Below are positions 25,565 through 34,993 of a stretch of DNA of 64,000 nucleotides, in pieces. The notes under the pieces are model-generated. The model was not told where the DNA came from. It did not search any database and saw nothing but the letters and a program-made list of their open reading frames with translations. The translations under genes were made by a program, and so were the position numbers. The stretch is from Burkholderiales bacterium (GTDB lineage Bacteria > Pseudomonadota > Gammaproteobacteria > Burkholderiales > Casimicrobiaceae): positions 1-64,000 of the forward strand of contig JAEUPL010000004.1 in the NCBI GenBank assembly GCA_016790165.1. Reading direction: 5' to 3'. The first letter of the stretch is position 1; the number at the start of each line of letters is the position of its first letter.

Positions 25565-27766
25565 ATGGTTACGTTGGGTGAAGCAGTGGTCGGCATGAGA
25601 CGTTGGCTCATGCGCTGTGTGTTGAGCCGTGGGGCGCAGCGCGGGGTCGCAGCGCTGGGCACGCTGGCATTGAGTACGTGCGTGCTGGGAATCAAGACCG
25701 ATCATGTCGAGGTTGATCTCGTCGCGGAAAAGGCGGCGCTGACGGTCGGTTCGCAGTGGATCGGCATTCGCGTTCGGCACCAGCCGGGCTGGCACACATA
25801 CTGGACGAATCCTGGCGACGCGGGCTACGCCATGCGGCTCAGCTGGACGTTGCCGTCCGGTGTCACCGCGAGTGACATTCGCTGGCCGGCGCCTCGTCGT
25901 ATTCCGACGGGTGACAGTGCGTCGCCCGCAATCAATTTTGGTTACAAGGGCGACACGTTGCTGCCGGTGGTCCTGCAGGTCGAACCTTCTGCTCTGGCTG
26001 CTGCGGGCGACAAGCCCATCAAGATCGGATTGCACGCCGAGTGGCTGGTGTGCCGTGACATATGTGTGCCGGAAGAGGGCGACATCACGCTGGCCTTGAG
26101 TCCCACACGGGGCGGAGATGCTGTGCCCGACGCCACGCACGCTCCGCTGTTTGCGGCGGCCCGCGCCCGCCTGCCCGAGGCAAAACCGGCGTGGAAAGCC
26201 GTCGCCAGCGTCGACGGTGCGCGCCTGCAACTCAATGTCACGTTGCCCCCGGGCGAACGTGTTCCTGCATCGTTCGAGGTCTTTCCTGTGGCCGAAGGCG
26301 TGCTCGATCCGACGGTGCACAAGACGTTTCGCACCGCCGATGGCATCAGCTCCCAGCTCAAGCTTATGGACGGGAAACGGCCCGACGCACCGCTGCAATT
26401 CGTGGTTGTTGGCGCGACGGCCGACGGCAAGCCGGTCGTCGCGTCGGTGCAGGCGGCCCTCGGGGCGGCCGGATTGTCGCCCACCGCGCAGTCGTTGGTG
26501 GACGCCAAAGGCAAGTCGGACATGTCGGCGTGGTCGGCGATTGCCCTGGCGTTTCTCGGCGGTTTGATCCTCAACCTGATGCCGTGTGTATTCCCCGTCC
26601 TGTCGCTCAAGATTCTGGGCTTCGCGCAGCACGCCGGTCAAGGCGAGGAGGGACGCTCCGCGTTGCGCGCGCATGGTACTGCCTACGCGGTGGGTGTGCT
26701 CGTTTCATTCCTGTTGCTGGCCGCAGTGCTGCTTGGTCTGCGCCAGGGGGGGGCCGCCGTGGGCTGGGGGTTTCACCTCCAATCGCCCGTGGTGGTGTGG
26801 GTCCTGGCGGTTGTGTTCTGCCTAATCGCACTGAACCTGGCGGGCTTGTTCGAATTTGGCCAGTTCGCGCCATCTTCCGTGCTGTCGTTTCAGGCGAAGA
26901 ATCCATTGTTTGACGCTTTCGTCAGCGGCGTGATCGCCGTCGTCGCGGCGAGTCCGTGCTCCGCCCCGTTCATGGGGGCGGCACTCGGTTTCGCTGTGGC
27001 GCAGAGCAATTTCACTGCGCTTGCGGTGTTTGCCGCGCTCGGCGTGGGCATGGCACTGCCGTACGTGTTGCTGGCGAGCTTTCCGGCGTGGATCGAGCGT
27101 TTGCCGCGTCCCGGCTTGTGGATGGTGCAACTCAAGCAGGCACTGGCCTTCCCGATGTTCGCAACCGTGGTCTGGCTGATTTGGGTGCTGGCACAGCAGG
27201 GCGGGCTGGACACTGCGGTGATCGGACTCTTTGCGCTGGTGGTGTTGTCGCTCGGTGCCTGGCTGGCGGGCATTGGTCGTCGCTTCTCCGCAGCGGTTGG
27301 TTTGGCGACGGGGCTGCTGGCTGTCGCCGCGGGCTGGCCCGCCGCAGCTGTCAATACCGCGGTGGCCGCGCGGTCTGCCAGCACCGGGCCGAACGGTCCG
27401 GTTGTGGCGACCACTGCCGCCGGCAAAGAGGTATGGCAGGCGTGGACGCCAGAACGCGTGAAGGAGCTGCTGACTGAAGGCAAGCCAGTGTTCGTCGACT
27501 TCACTGCGGCTTGGTGCGTGAGCTGTCAGGCCAATAAACGCCTGGTGCTGGCAAGGACTGACATCGCCTCCGAATTCGCGGGCAAGGAGGTCGTACTGTT
27601 GCGCGCTGACTGGACTAACCGCGACGAGCGCATCACGCGTGTGCTCAATGAGCTTGGCCGCACGGGTGTGCCGGCCTACGCACTCTACGCACCGGGCCGC
27701 CCGGTGCAACTGTTGCCAGAGCTGCTGACGACAGCAGCTGTGCGCGACGCGATCAGTACGCTGTAA
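25565..27766 (+). CDS. DsbD/ScsB-type thiol:disulfide interchange protein
   Basis: A 733-residue inner-membrane protein that would carry electrons from cytoplasmic thioredoxin to periplasmic thiol proteins. It has a periplasmic N-domain with the Cys pair VCRDICVPEE, about eight membrane helices with redox cysteines in LNLMPCVFPVLS and AASPCSAPFMGA, and a C-terminal thioredoxin domain with Cys651-Val-Ser-Cys654. The start is uncertain (25511, 25565 or 25595); 25565 follows GGAG and clears the likely promoter. It opens the seven-gene run and should feed the TlpA protein encoded downstream. Confidence 0.9.
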   Translation: MVTLGEAVVGMRRWLMRCVLSRGAQRGVAALGTLALSTCVLGIKTDHVEVDLVAEKAALTVGSQWIGIRVRHQPGWHTYWTNPGDAGYAMRLSWTLPSGVTASDIRWPAPRRIPTGDSASPAINFGYKGDTLLPVVLQVEPSALAAAGDKPIKIGLHAEWLVCRDICVPEEGDITLALSPTRGGDAVPDATHAPLFAAARARLPEAKPAWKAVASVDGARLQLNVTLPPGERVPASFEVFPVAEGVLDPTVHKTFRTADGISSQLKLMDGKRPDAPLQFVVVGATADGKPVVASVQAALGAAGLSPTAQSLVDAKGKSDMSAWSAIALAFLGGLILNLMPCVFPVLSLKILGFAQHAGQGEEGRSALRAHGTAYAVGVLVSFLLLAAVLLGLRQGGAAVGWGFHLQSPVVVWVLAVVFCLIALNLAGLFEFGQFAPSSVLSFQAKNPLFDAFVSGVIAVVAASPCSAPFMGAALGFAVAQSNFTALAVFAALGVGMALPYVLLASFPAWIERLPRPGLWMVQLKQALAFPMFATVVWLIWVLAQQGGLDTAVIGLFALVVLSLGAWLAGIGRRFSAAVGLATGLLAVAAGWPAAAVNTAVAARSASTGPNGPVVATTAAGKEVWQAWTPERVKELLTEGKPVFVDFTAAWCVSCQANKRLVLARTDIASEFAGKEVVLLRADWTNRDERITRVLNELGRTGVPAYALYAPGRPVQLLPELLTTAAVRDAISTL

Positions 27767-27828
27767 GCGACGGCTGCAATCACGCTTTCAACAATACCGG
27801 GGACTTTGAATTGATATGGAGAACCGCC

Positions 27829-30693
27829 ATGACGCAATGGTTTGACGAACACGCAAGCGAGGCCACCACGTGGCGACGGTTGGCTGCAATAATCTCTGTT
27901 GCGACCCTCGGCTTGCTGCTTGCAGCACCGTCGTTCGCACAGAATGCCGTGAACGGCAAGACGTTGTACAACGCAATTCTGGTCTCCGGCCAACTGTCTT
28001 GCTCGAACGGCCAGTGCCACGGGCCGAACCCGGCATCGCGGATCAACAAAATCCAAAATGGCACGAGCGCGAGCGTCATTGCATCCGCGATCAATCCGGG
28101 TGGGGTCTCGCAAATGGCCTTTTTGCGCGGGGTGCTGACGAGCGCGCAACTGTCGGATCTCGCCGCCTACATCGCCAATCCCGCAGCGGGCAATGGCAGC
28201 CCTGCTGCGAGCGTGTCGGCGACGTCCCTCACGTATGCATCAACCAACGTAGGCTCAACGGCGGCCGCCCAGACGGTGACTCTGTCCAATACCGGTACCG
28301 CAGCGCTGACGCTCGGCGCAACGACGATTTCCGGTGACTTTGCTGTCAGTAGCAATACGTGCACGTCTGGCAGCAGCGTGGCGGCGGGGGGCAGTTGTTC
28401 GGTGAGTGTGACATTCACACCGACTGCCGCCGGTGCGCGTAGCGGTTCGCTCACCATCGCGCACAACGCGACGCCGTCCACCAGTACGGTGACGTTGTCC
28501 GGTACGGGCGCCGCCGTCGGATCGCCGGCTGCGAGTGTCTCACCCGCCCAGTTGTCGTTTGGCTCCACAACGGTGGGCGCCACGGCGGCCGCGCAAAGCG
28601 TGACGTTGACCAATACCGGGAACGCGGCGTTGGTGCTGGGGACGACCTCGATCGCCGGCGCTGATTTTGCCGTCGGGAGCAACAGCTGTACGTCGGGGAG
28701 TAGCCTCGCAGCCGGTGCCAGTTGCAACGTGTCGGTGAGCTTTACGCCTTCTGCCCCGGGTGCCCGCAGTGCGACGCTGACCATCACGCACAACGCCTCA
28801 CCCGCGAGCAGCAGTGTGACGCTATCTGGTACCGGCGCCGCAGCTGGCGCACCGGCGGCCAGCGTATCGCCCACGCAGTTGACGTTTGGATCCACCACGG
28901 TAGGTACCACGGCGGCCGCACAAACGGTGACGCTGACCAACACCGGCAATGCAGCGTTGGTGCTTGGTACGACGGCGATTGCTGGCAGCGACTTCGCGGT
29001 TGGCAGTAACACTTGCACCTCGGGTAGCAGTCTCGCGGCATCGGCCAGTTGCACGATTTCTGTGTCGTTCGCGCCAACGGCAGCGGGAAGTCGCAGCGGC
29101 ACACTCACGATCGCCCACAACGCGACGCCGGCGAGCAGCTCAGTGTCGTTGACTGGAACCGGGGTGCCGGCAGGCTCGCCCGGAGCATCGTTGTCGGCGT
29201 TGCAGCTGACGTTTTCATCCACCAACGTCGGAGCAACGTCTGGAACACAGAGCGTCACCCTGGCCAACTCTGGCACGGCACCCTTGCTGCTGGGCGCGAC
29301 CAACCTCTCGGGCCCTGACTTCGCCATCAGCAGCAACACCTGCACGTTGGGCACCAGCCTAGCAGCGGCTGGATCGTGCACTGTATCAATCACGTTTACG
29401 CCCACGGCGGCTGGTGCTCGCAACGGCACGCTGACCATCTCGCACAATGCAACACCATCCACCAGCACCGTTGCCTTAAGCGGTACAGGGGCCACGGTGG
29501 TTCAGGGCGCGCCGTCCGCCAGCCTCTCGGCGGCGGCGCTGACCTTTGCCTCGACCAACGTGGGCAGCACCTCGGCCAGTCAGACGGTGACGTTGACCAA
29601 CACTGGCTCTGCGGCGTTGAACATCAGTGGCTTCGTGCTGTCTGGCAGTGACTTCTCTGCGACGGTGACCTCGTGTCTGGCCGGCACCACGGTTGCGCCG
29701 CAAGCGCAGTGCAGCGTCAGCGTAGTATTTACGCCGACCGCAATGGGTAGCCGCTCTGGCACAGTGACCATCACACATAACGCAACGCCAGCGACAACCA
29801 CGCTTGCGTTGAGTGGCACGGGCGCGCAGACGACGGTCACCGCACCAGCGGCGACCGTAAACGCAACAACGCTGGCCTTCGGCGACACGCCTGTGGGCGT
29901 GCAGTCGCCGTCGCAGGCGGTCACCATTACCAACTCAGGGACGGCACCATTGATAGTGTCGTCGACCCACCTCGCTCCGGCGACCCTGCGCATCGCTGCG
30001 AGCACCTGTGTGCTGCCACAAACGCTGGCCGTGGGTGCAAGCTGTACGTTGATGATCGCGTTCGCTCCGAGTACGACCGGGGCGGTGACGGGTTCGTTGA
30101 CGATTGGTCATAACGCGACGCCATCGACCAATACCGTCGCGTTGACGGGCAACGGAATCGCGACCAGCACCGGCTTGCCTGCGACGCGAACAATGGTTGA
30201 ATACGTTTATTCGCCGCTCGACTACTACTTCATCACATCGCGACCCGCCGAACAGGCGCTGCTTGATGGCATCGCGGGGTTTCAGCGGACCGGGGCAACG
30301 TTCCTGGTTTACGTGAGCCAGCAGGGCGACATGCGCGGTATCAACCGCATCTACTTTGACAAGGTCGCCAAGGCCAGTTCGCGCGGATCGCACTTCTACA
30401 CGTTGATCGATCTCGACATGGCACTGCTGATGAATCTCAATCCGATGCATACGACGGCGCCGGCAATGCCGCAATACGAGGGCGTCGATGCGTTTGCCTA
30501 CCCGCCCCTTGTGTCGGGCGTGGGCGGCTCGTGCGCGTCGGGTTTGGTGCCGGTGTATCGGCTGTTCCGCGGGGCAGCGCGCTTCCCGGACGACCCAAAT
30601 CACCGATATACAACGAGCCTGACCGTTTACAACCAGTTTGTCGCCAGCGGTTGGGATGGCGAAGGGGTTAATTTCTGCGTACCGGCGCAATAG
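27829..30693 (+). CDS. Secreted cytochrome c-like protein with six choice-of-anchor/Ig-like repeats
   Basis: A 954-residue exported protein; the signal peptide ends at SFAQ (residues 36-38). Residues 40-120 look like a small cytochrome c domain but carry Cys58-x4-Cys63-His64 (CSNGQCH) rather than CXXCH; Met96 could be the second ligand. Then come six repeats of about 109 residues (123-778), each with the NVG..TVTLTNTG and TFTPTAAG..SGTLTI patterns of ASPM/SPD-2/Hydin-like domains and one Cys pair. The C-terminus (about 785-954) resembles the VEYYxxxLDHYF domain (DUF5648-like). GGAG precedes the ATG. It is Ser/Thr/Ala-rich and probably cell-surface. Confidence 0.8.
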   Translation: MTQWFDEHASEATTWRRLAAIISVATLGLLLAAPSFAQNAVNGKTLYNAILVSGQLSCSNGQCHGPNPASRINKIQNGTSASVIASAINPGGVSQMAFLRGVLTSAQLSDLAAYIANPAAGNGSPAASVSATSLTYASTNVGSTAAAQTVTLSNTGTAALTLGATTISGDFAVSSNTCTSGSSVAAGGSCSVSVTFTPTAAGARSGSLTIAHNATPSTSTVTLSGTGAAVGSPAASVSPAQLSFGSTTVGATAAAQSVTLTNTGNAALVLGTTSIAGADFAVGSNSCTSGSSLAAGASCNVSVSFTPSAPGARSATLTITHNASPASSSVTLSGTGAAAGAPAASVSPTQLTFGSTTVGTTAAAQTVTLTNTGNAALVLGTTAIAGSDFAVGSNTCTSGSSLAASASCTISVSFAPTAAGSRSGTLTIAHNATPASSSVSLTGTGVPAGSPGASLSALQLTFSSTNVGATSGTQSVTLANSGTAPLLLGATNLSGPDFAISSNTCTLGTSLAAAGSCTVSITFTPTAAGARNGTLTISHNATPSTSTVALSGTGATVVQGAPSASLSAAALTFASTNVGSTSASQTVTLTNTGSAALNISGFVLSGSDFSATVTSCLAGTTVAPQAQCSVSVVFTPTAMGSRSGTVTITHNATPATTTLALSGTGAQTTVTAPAATVNATTLAFGDTPVGVQSPSQAVTITNSGTAPLIVSSTHLAPATLRIAASTCVLPQTLAVGASCTLMIAFAPSTTGAVTGSLTIGHNATPSTNTVALTGNGIATSTGLPATRTMVEYVYSPLDYYFITSRPAEQALLDGIAGFQRTGATFLVYVSQQGDMRGINRIYFDKVAKASSRGSHFYTLIDLDMALLMNLNPMHTTAPAMPQYEGVDAFAYPPLVSGVGGSCASGLVPVYRLFRGAARFPDDPNHRYTTSLTVYNQFVASGWDGEGVNFCVPAQ
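28195..30162 (+). repeat. Six tandem coding repeats of about 327 bp
   Basis: The repeats encode the Ig-like domains of the preceding entry. Copies 2 and 3 are closest to each other, and copies 5 and 6 the most diverged, which indicates past duplication by unequal recombination. Each encodes a conserved TC...SC cysteine pair. Confidence 0.85.
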
Positions 30694-30706
30694 AGGAGAA
30701 ATCAGC

Positions 30707-31246
30707 ATGAACTCAATGATCTACGACCGGAGCAAGCCCCGGCAGCGGTTGCGCTTCGCCACTGTCGTCTGCATCCTCGCATCGGCATTCGCGTTTGAAT
30801 CTGCGGCAGTCGATGTCGGCGCGCCGGCACCGGACGTCTCGCTACCGGCACTGACCGGCAAGTTTGAATCATCGCAAGCGCGTGGCAAAGTGCTCTACGT
30901 CGACTTCTGGGCGTCGTGGTGTGTGCCGTGCCGGCAGTCGTTTCCGTGGATGAACGAGATGCAGGCAAAATATGCGGCGCGTGGACTGCAGATCGTTGCG
31001 ATCAATGTCGACGCCAAGCGCGCGGATGCAGAACGCTTCCTTGGGCAGGTGGAATCAAAGGTGACGATTGCGTTCGACGCGAATGGCGACACGCCCAAGC
31101 GCTTTGGCGTCAAAGGCATGCCGAGCTCGTACCTGATTGCGGGTGACGGGCGTCTGATCAAGGCCCACAGCGGTTTCCGCGATAGCGACAAGGCAGCCCT
31201 CGAAGCGGCGATCGTCGCCGCGCTGGATGCGACCCAACGAAAGTAG
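30707..31246 (+). CDS. TlpA-family periplasmic thioredoxin-like protein
   Basis: A 179-residue exported protein with a signal sequence or anchor at about 15-35 and a thioredoxin fold: YVDFWASWCVPCRQSFPWM with Cys72 and Cys75, and the cis-Pro loop GVKGMPSSYLI. It should reduce disulfides or act in cytochrome/metal-centre maturation in the periplasm, taking electrons from the DsbD-like protein two genes upstream. GAGGAGAAA precedes the ATG, 13 bases after the repeat-protein gene. DUF4266 starts 4 bases after its stop. Confidence 0.9.
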   Translation: MNSMIYDRSKPRQRLRFATVVCILASAFAFESAAVDVGAPAPDVSLPALTGKFESSQARGKVLYVDFWASWCVPCRQSFPWMNEMQAKYAARGLQIVAINVDAKRADAERFLGQVESKVTIAFDANGDTPKRFGVKGMPSSYLIAGDGRLIKAHSGFRDSDKAALEAAIVAALDATQRK

Positions 31247-31250
31247 AACC

Positions 31251-31505
31251 ATGAAAACAACACCATGCAGGCACCGTCGCGTGCGCCATGCCGTGATGGT
31301 CGTGTGGCTTGCGGGGTCGTTCGCGACGCTCTCGGGTTGCGCGATCCAACCACCTCAAGCGTGGGAAAAAGGCAACCTCGCGCGCAAGGAAATGACGATG
31401 GACAGTGACGCGCTGGATCAGGCGTTTACGCAGCACATCTACTTCAGCAAAGAAAGCGCCTCGGGCGGCTACGGTGTAGGCGGAGGTGGCTGTGGTTGCA
31501 ACTGA
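31251..31505 (+). CDS. DUF4266 lipoprotein with Gly/Cys C-terminal tail
   Basis: An 84-residue lipoprotein. The lipobox TLSGC puts the acylated cysteine at residue 30, leaving a 55-residue mature peptide that starts IQPPQAWEKGNLARKEMTM (the DUF4266 signature) and ends ASGGYGVGGGGCGCN. The two terminal cysteines in a glycine-rich tail suggest metal binding, thiol chemistry or modification. The family occurs beside DUF3570 and TlpA proteins, as here; its function is not known to me. The 3' end overlaps the DUF3570 gene by 20 bases. Confidence 0.85.
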   Translation: MKTTPCRHRRVRHAVMVVWLAGSFATLSGCAIQPPQAWEKGNLARKEMTMDSDALDQAFTQHIYFSKESASGGYGVGGGGCGCN

Positions 31506-32670
31506 CGAAATTGCCGTCGGGGCCTGCCGCGGGCACGACGAAACGACCACCGCTGCGCCCGGACTCGGTGCGGTGACGCTGGCTGCGCTCGCGTTGCCGG
31601 GTGTGATGTGCGCACCTGCCGCAGCGGCGTCGGCGCCGGAGGAGGGCGTGATCTCGCTGAAAGTACTGGGGTACCGCGATTCGCAACCCGGATTGGACCG
31701 GATCAAGGTGACGGCCCCCTCATTGCATCTGCTCGCGCCCATTGCAGGAAACTGGTCGGTCGAGGTATCGGCCGTTCAGGACAACATTTCGGGTGCTTCG
31801 CCACGCTGGCACAGCAATATCTCCGGCGCGTCCCGCATGCACGACTTGCGCAATGCGGGTGATGTCAAGCTCACGCGATATTTCGAACGTGCGGCGGTCG
31901 GCGTGCGCTTTGCGACGTCCAACGAGCATGACTATCGATCCAATGCGTTGGCAGTCGACGCGCGCTTCTCGAGCGCAGACAACAACACGACCTGGAGCGT
32001 TGGAGTCGGTGGCTCGCGTGACACGATCAACCCGGTCAACGGGATTGTCGAGAACGAATCCAAGCGTGTTGAAGAGTACATGGTGGGCGTCACGCAGGCG
32101 CTCAGCAAGAACGATATCGCGCAGTTCAACCTCTCTCACGTGCGCGCGCGGGGCTACCTGAACGACCCGTACAAACTGGTTGATGAGCGGCCGCGTTTCC
32201 GCAATCAGACCATTGCCTTGCTGCGCTGGAATCACTTCCTCGAAGGGTCAGGGACAACACTCCGCAGCAGCTATCGTTACTACAGCGACAGCTATGGAGT
32301 GCGTGCGCATACGCTGAGCGGCGAATGGGTGGTGCCGATCGGTGAGCGTTTCCGGGTGACACCGACGGCGCGTTACTACACGCAGCGCCGAGCCGATTTT
32401 TATTTCGACCCAGTCTACGATCCGGTGTACGGCGAGCCTTACCCTGTGGGCAACCCCACGTACTACTCGGCTGACACCCGGCTTTCGTCATTCGGCGCGT
32501 TGACCTTTGGTGCCAAGTTCGAGTGGATGTTCGCGCCAAAGTGGATCTTCGATCTGAAGTACGAACGCTACGGGCAACGCTCAGCCTGGTGGTTCGGCGG
32601 TGGCGGTTCGCCAGGGATCTCGGCGTTCCGTGCGGACTTCGCGCAAATCGGTATCAGTCGCCGGTTCTAA
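31486..32670 (+). CDS. DUF3570 outer-membrane beta-barrel protein
   Basis: A 394-residue protein with an N-terminal export signal (about 25-50, ending AAAASA) and a long run of amphipathic strands ending in RADFAQIGISRRF, with a C-terminal Phe as in outer-membrane barrels. DUF3570 wording such as SPSLHLLAPI, VSAVQDNISGASPRWH and FSSADNNTTWS is present. The role is unknown; it is consistently paired with DUF4266 lipoproteins. The GTG start overlaps the previous gene, implying translational coupling. Confidence 0.82.
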   Translation: MAVVATDEIAVGACRGHDETTTAAPGLGAVTLAALALPGVMCAPAAAASAPEEGVISLKVLGYRDSQPGLDRIKVTAPSLHLLAPIAGNWSVEVSAVQDNISGASPRWHSNISGASRMHDLRNAGDVKLTRYFERAAVGVRFATSNEHDYRSNALAVDARFSSADNNTTWSVGVGGSRDTINPVNGIVENESKRVEEYMVGVTQALSKNDIAQFNLSHVRARGYLNDPYKLVDERPRFRNQTIALLRWNHFLEGSGTTLRSSYRYYSDSYGVRAHTLSGEWVVPIGERFRVTPTARYYTQRRADFYFDPVYDPVYGEPYPVGNPTYYSADTRLSSFGALTFGAKFEWMFAPKWIFDLKYERYGQRSAWWFGGGGSPGISAFRADFAQIGISRRF

Positions 32671-32729
32671 TGGATCCGTTCGGGCGGACGTTGCGCCGCC
32701 TGTCGCCACGCTGCTGACGGTATTTTCAG

Positions 32730-33407
32730 GTGCGCACACTGATTGTCGAGGACGACCCGTCTTTTGCGGCGGGGGTCATGGCTTTTTTGCAGAGTGAAGG
32801 TTTCGCTGTGGACGTGGCGCCGACGCTCGCCAACGCGCGCATTCGCCTGCGCGCCGAGCGCTATGGTCTCGTTGTGCTCGACATGGGGCTGCCCGATGGC
32901 TCCGGGGCGACGCTACTGACCTGGTTGCGCGGCGCCGCACCGGACTCGCTGGCGACGGCATCGTCCACGCCCGTTCTCATATTGTCCGCTCGCGCTGATA
33001 TTGATGACGTGGTCGCCGGTCTCGACGCGGGGAGCGACGACTACGTCGTGAAACCCGTGGACCAGCGCGCCCTGGCGGCCCGTATTCGCAGCTTGCTGCG
33101 GCGCGCTGAGGGGCGGAGCAGTGCCGAGATCGTGATTGGCGAACTGGTGCTTGATTGCACGCGCCGACAGGCGACACTCGCCGGCTTGTCGCTGGACCTG
33201 TCGGCTCGCGAGTGGGCGGTTCTGCGAGCGCTCGCAGCGAACCCCGGAGCGGTGCTCTCGAAGGCGGATCTTGAGGCGGCGCTGTATAGTGACGGCAACG
33301 CGGTGGAGAGTAACGCCATCGAAGTGCACATCCATCATCTGCGCCGCAAGATTGGCGAGAAGACGATCAGAACGCTTCGCGGCGCGGGCTACGCGCTGCG
33401 GGTTTGA
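32730..33407 (+). CDS. OmpR-family response regulator, PmrA/QseB-like
   Basis: A 225-residue regulator with a receiver domain (phosphoacceptor Asp51 in VVLDMGLPDG, Lys108) and a winged-helix DNA-binding domain ending in NAIEVHIHHLRRKIG and IRTLRGAGYALRV, the wording of the QseB/PmrA/TctD group. It starts with GTG. The kinase gene follows after 39 bases. The CTTAAG-N5-CTTAAT site at 25482 is a plausible target. Confidence 0.9.
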   Translation: MRTLIVEDDPSFAAGVMAFLQSEGFAVDVAPTLANARIRLRAERYGLVVLDMGLPDGSGATLLTWLRGAAPDSLATASSTPVLILSARADIDDVVAGLDAGSDDYVVKPVDQRALAARIRSLLRRAEGRSSAEIVIGELVLDCTRRQATLAGLSLDLSAREWAVLRALAANPGAVLSKADLEAALYSDGNAVESNAIEVHIHHLRRKIGEKTIRTLRGAGYALRV

Positions 33408-33446
33408 TCGGCATACCTCACTACACCACTTTAACCAGCTAACGTC

Positions 33447-34826
33447 GTGCGATCGCGACTTTCCATCAAGATGCGGCTGATTCTTGGCGTCGCCATGAGT
33501 CTCCTAGTCATGTTTGCGCTGTTGATCTACTTGGTGCGACAAAAGGCAGTGGTGGAGGCGCAGGAGTTGCTGGAGGGCAATCTCGTTGGGACCTCACGTG
33601 TCGCGGTGCAAATCGCCAATTCGGCGCCGTTTTCTATGGCACCGGCGCCTGCACTGCTGGCTCGTGACCGGTATGAATCTCCGTTGGTCGTGCAGTTCTG
33701 GAGCAGTCGCGGCGAACTGCTGTCGCAGGTCGGTGTGATTTCCGGGGCGACCACCCCACCCCCCAAGAGTGGCTTCGACGGCCATGTGATCGACGGCCGA
33801 CCATGGCGCTCGTATTCCGCACTGAACCAGAGCGGGCTGGTGTGGGTGCGGACCCTGTTGCCGCAAGACGCTGGCGCGTTGATGGTCGCGGACTTGACCT
33901 ACCACTTTGTCAAAGTGGCCGTGATCGCTGCCATTGTGCTGATCGGCGGCATCTGGATGTTTATGTGGTACCTGTTGCGGCCGCTGAGCGTGTTTTCAGC
34001 GGTGTTGTCGAAAACTCCGGTGAACCGTATTGGCGCGGTCGACATGCAGCCGCGCGCGGGTGAATTGCGGGCAGTCGTTGACGCGTTGAACGACGTCATG
34101 GGGCGCGTAAGGGACGAGCGCGAATTGGAGCGCGCGTTTATTGCCGACGCCGCACATGAACTGCGGACACCGCTCGCGGGCATTCAATTGCATGCGCAAA
34201 ATGCGCAGCGCGAAGATGACCCGGAGCGCCTGCGCCGTGCCTTGCAGTACGTCGAGGAGGGGTGTCTCCGCGCCACACATATTGTGAGTCAATTGCTCGG
34301 GCTCGCTCAATATGATGCAGTCAAGCGGCTACCGATGGTGCCGGTGTGTGCAGAGTCGCTGGTGCGTCGTGCGCTGCCATTTGTGCTGCCCGGCGCGGAT
34401 CAGCGGAACGTGGAAGTTGTCAGCGACATTGATGCCAATGTCACTATCCTCGGTGACGAGGCCGCGCTCGATGTCGTGCTGCGCAATCTGCTGCTCAACG
34501 CGATCCAGTTTTCGCCAGATGGCGGTGTGGTACGGATCGAAGTGCGTGAGCTAGGGAAGTACGTCACCCTCTCGGTGCTGGATCAGGGGCCCGGTGTGCC
34601 GCGCGAGGCTCGGCGGGAAATCTTCGAACGTTTCGCCCGCTTGCCAGACGCGCGGCCCGGCGGCTCCGGACTCGGCCTCGCGATCGTCCGCCGCATTCTT
34701 TCTTTGCATCGAGCGCAAATTCACGTCAACAATCAGTCGGGTGGTGGTGCCGCCTTCACGGTACGTTTGCGCAACGCGTCATCACGCGGGCCGCATTCGC
34801 TATTGCATTCGCGGCTCGGGCGATAG
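33447..34826 (+). CDS. QseC-type sensor histidine kinase
   Basis: A 459-residue kinase with membrane helices at about 10-30 and 155-178 flanking a 125-residue periplasmic sensor, a HAMP-like region, H-box His237 (DAAHELRTPLAGIQLHA), N-box NLLLNAIQFSP and G-boxes DQGPGVP and GGSGLGLAIV. It should phosphorylate the regulator encoded upstream. Being last in the envelope redox operon, it probably senses a signal related to that system (thiol stress or metal). It starts with GTG. Confidence 0.9.
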   Translation: MRSRLSIKMRLILGVAMSLLVMFALLIYLVRQKAVVEAQELLEGNLVGTSRVAVQIANSAPFSMAPAPALLARDRYESPLVVQFWSSRGELLSQVGVISGATTPPPKSGFDGHVIDGRPWRSYSALNQSGLVWVRTLLPQDAGALMVADLTYHFVKVAVIAAIVLIGGIWMFMWYLLRPLSVFSAVLSKTPVNRIGAVDMQPRAGELRAVVDALNDVMGRVRDERELERAFIADAAHELRTPLAGIQLHAQNAQREDDPERLRRALQYVEEGCLRATHIVSQLLGLAQYDAVKRLPMVPVCAESLVRRALPFVLPGADQRNVEVVSDIDANVTILGDEAALDVVLRNLLLNAIQFSPDGGVVRIEVRELGKYVTLSVLDQGPGVPREARREIFERFARLPDARPGGSGLGLAIVRRILSLHRAQIHVNNQSGGGAAFTVRLRNASSRGPHSLLHSRLGR

Positions 34827-34993
34827 CGCGATAGAAGTCTGGGCGGCGGGAAGAGGCCGACTGCAAGTGACGAATCAGCGGCGCCTTTCCATGCACTTTC
34901 GATTGGCGTAGATACGGCTACGGCGCACGAAACGCGCGAACACTCACCTGCTGATCGTCACTTTCGTTACGGTTGCTCCTGCCGCACCGACTC

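Noticed and set aside
28195-30162. Repeat array considered as CRISPR
   Set aside because: Units are about 327 bp, diverged and encode in-frame protein domains, with no short identical repeats or spacers.
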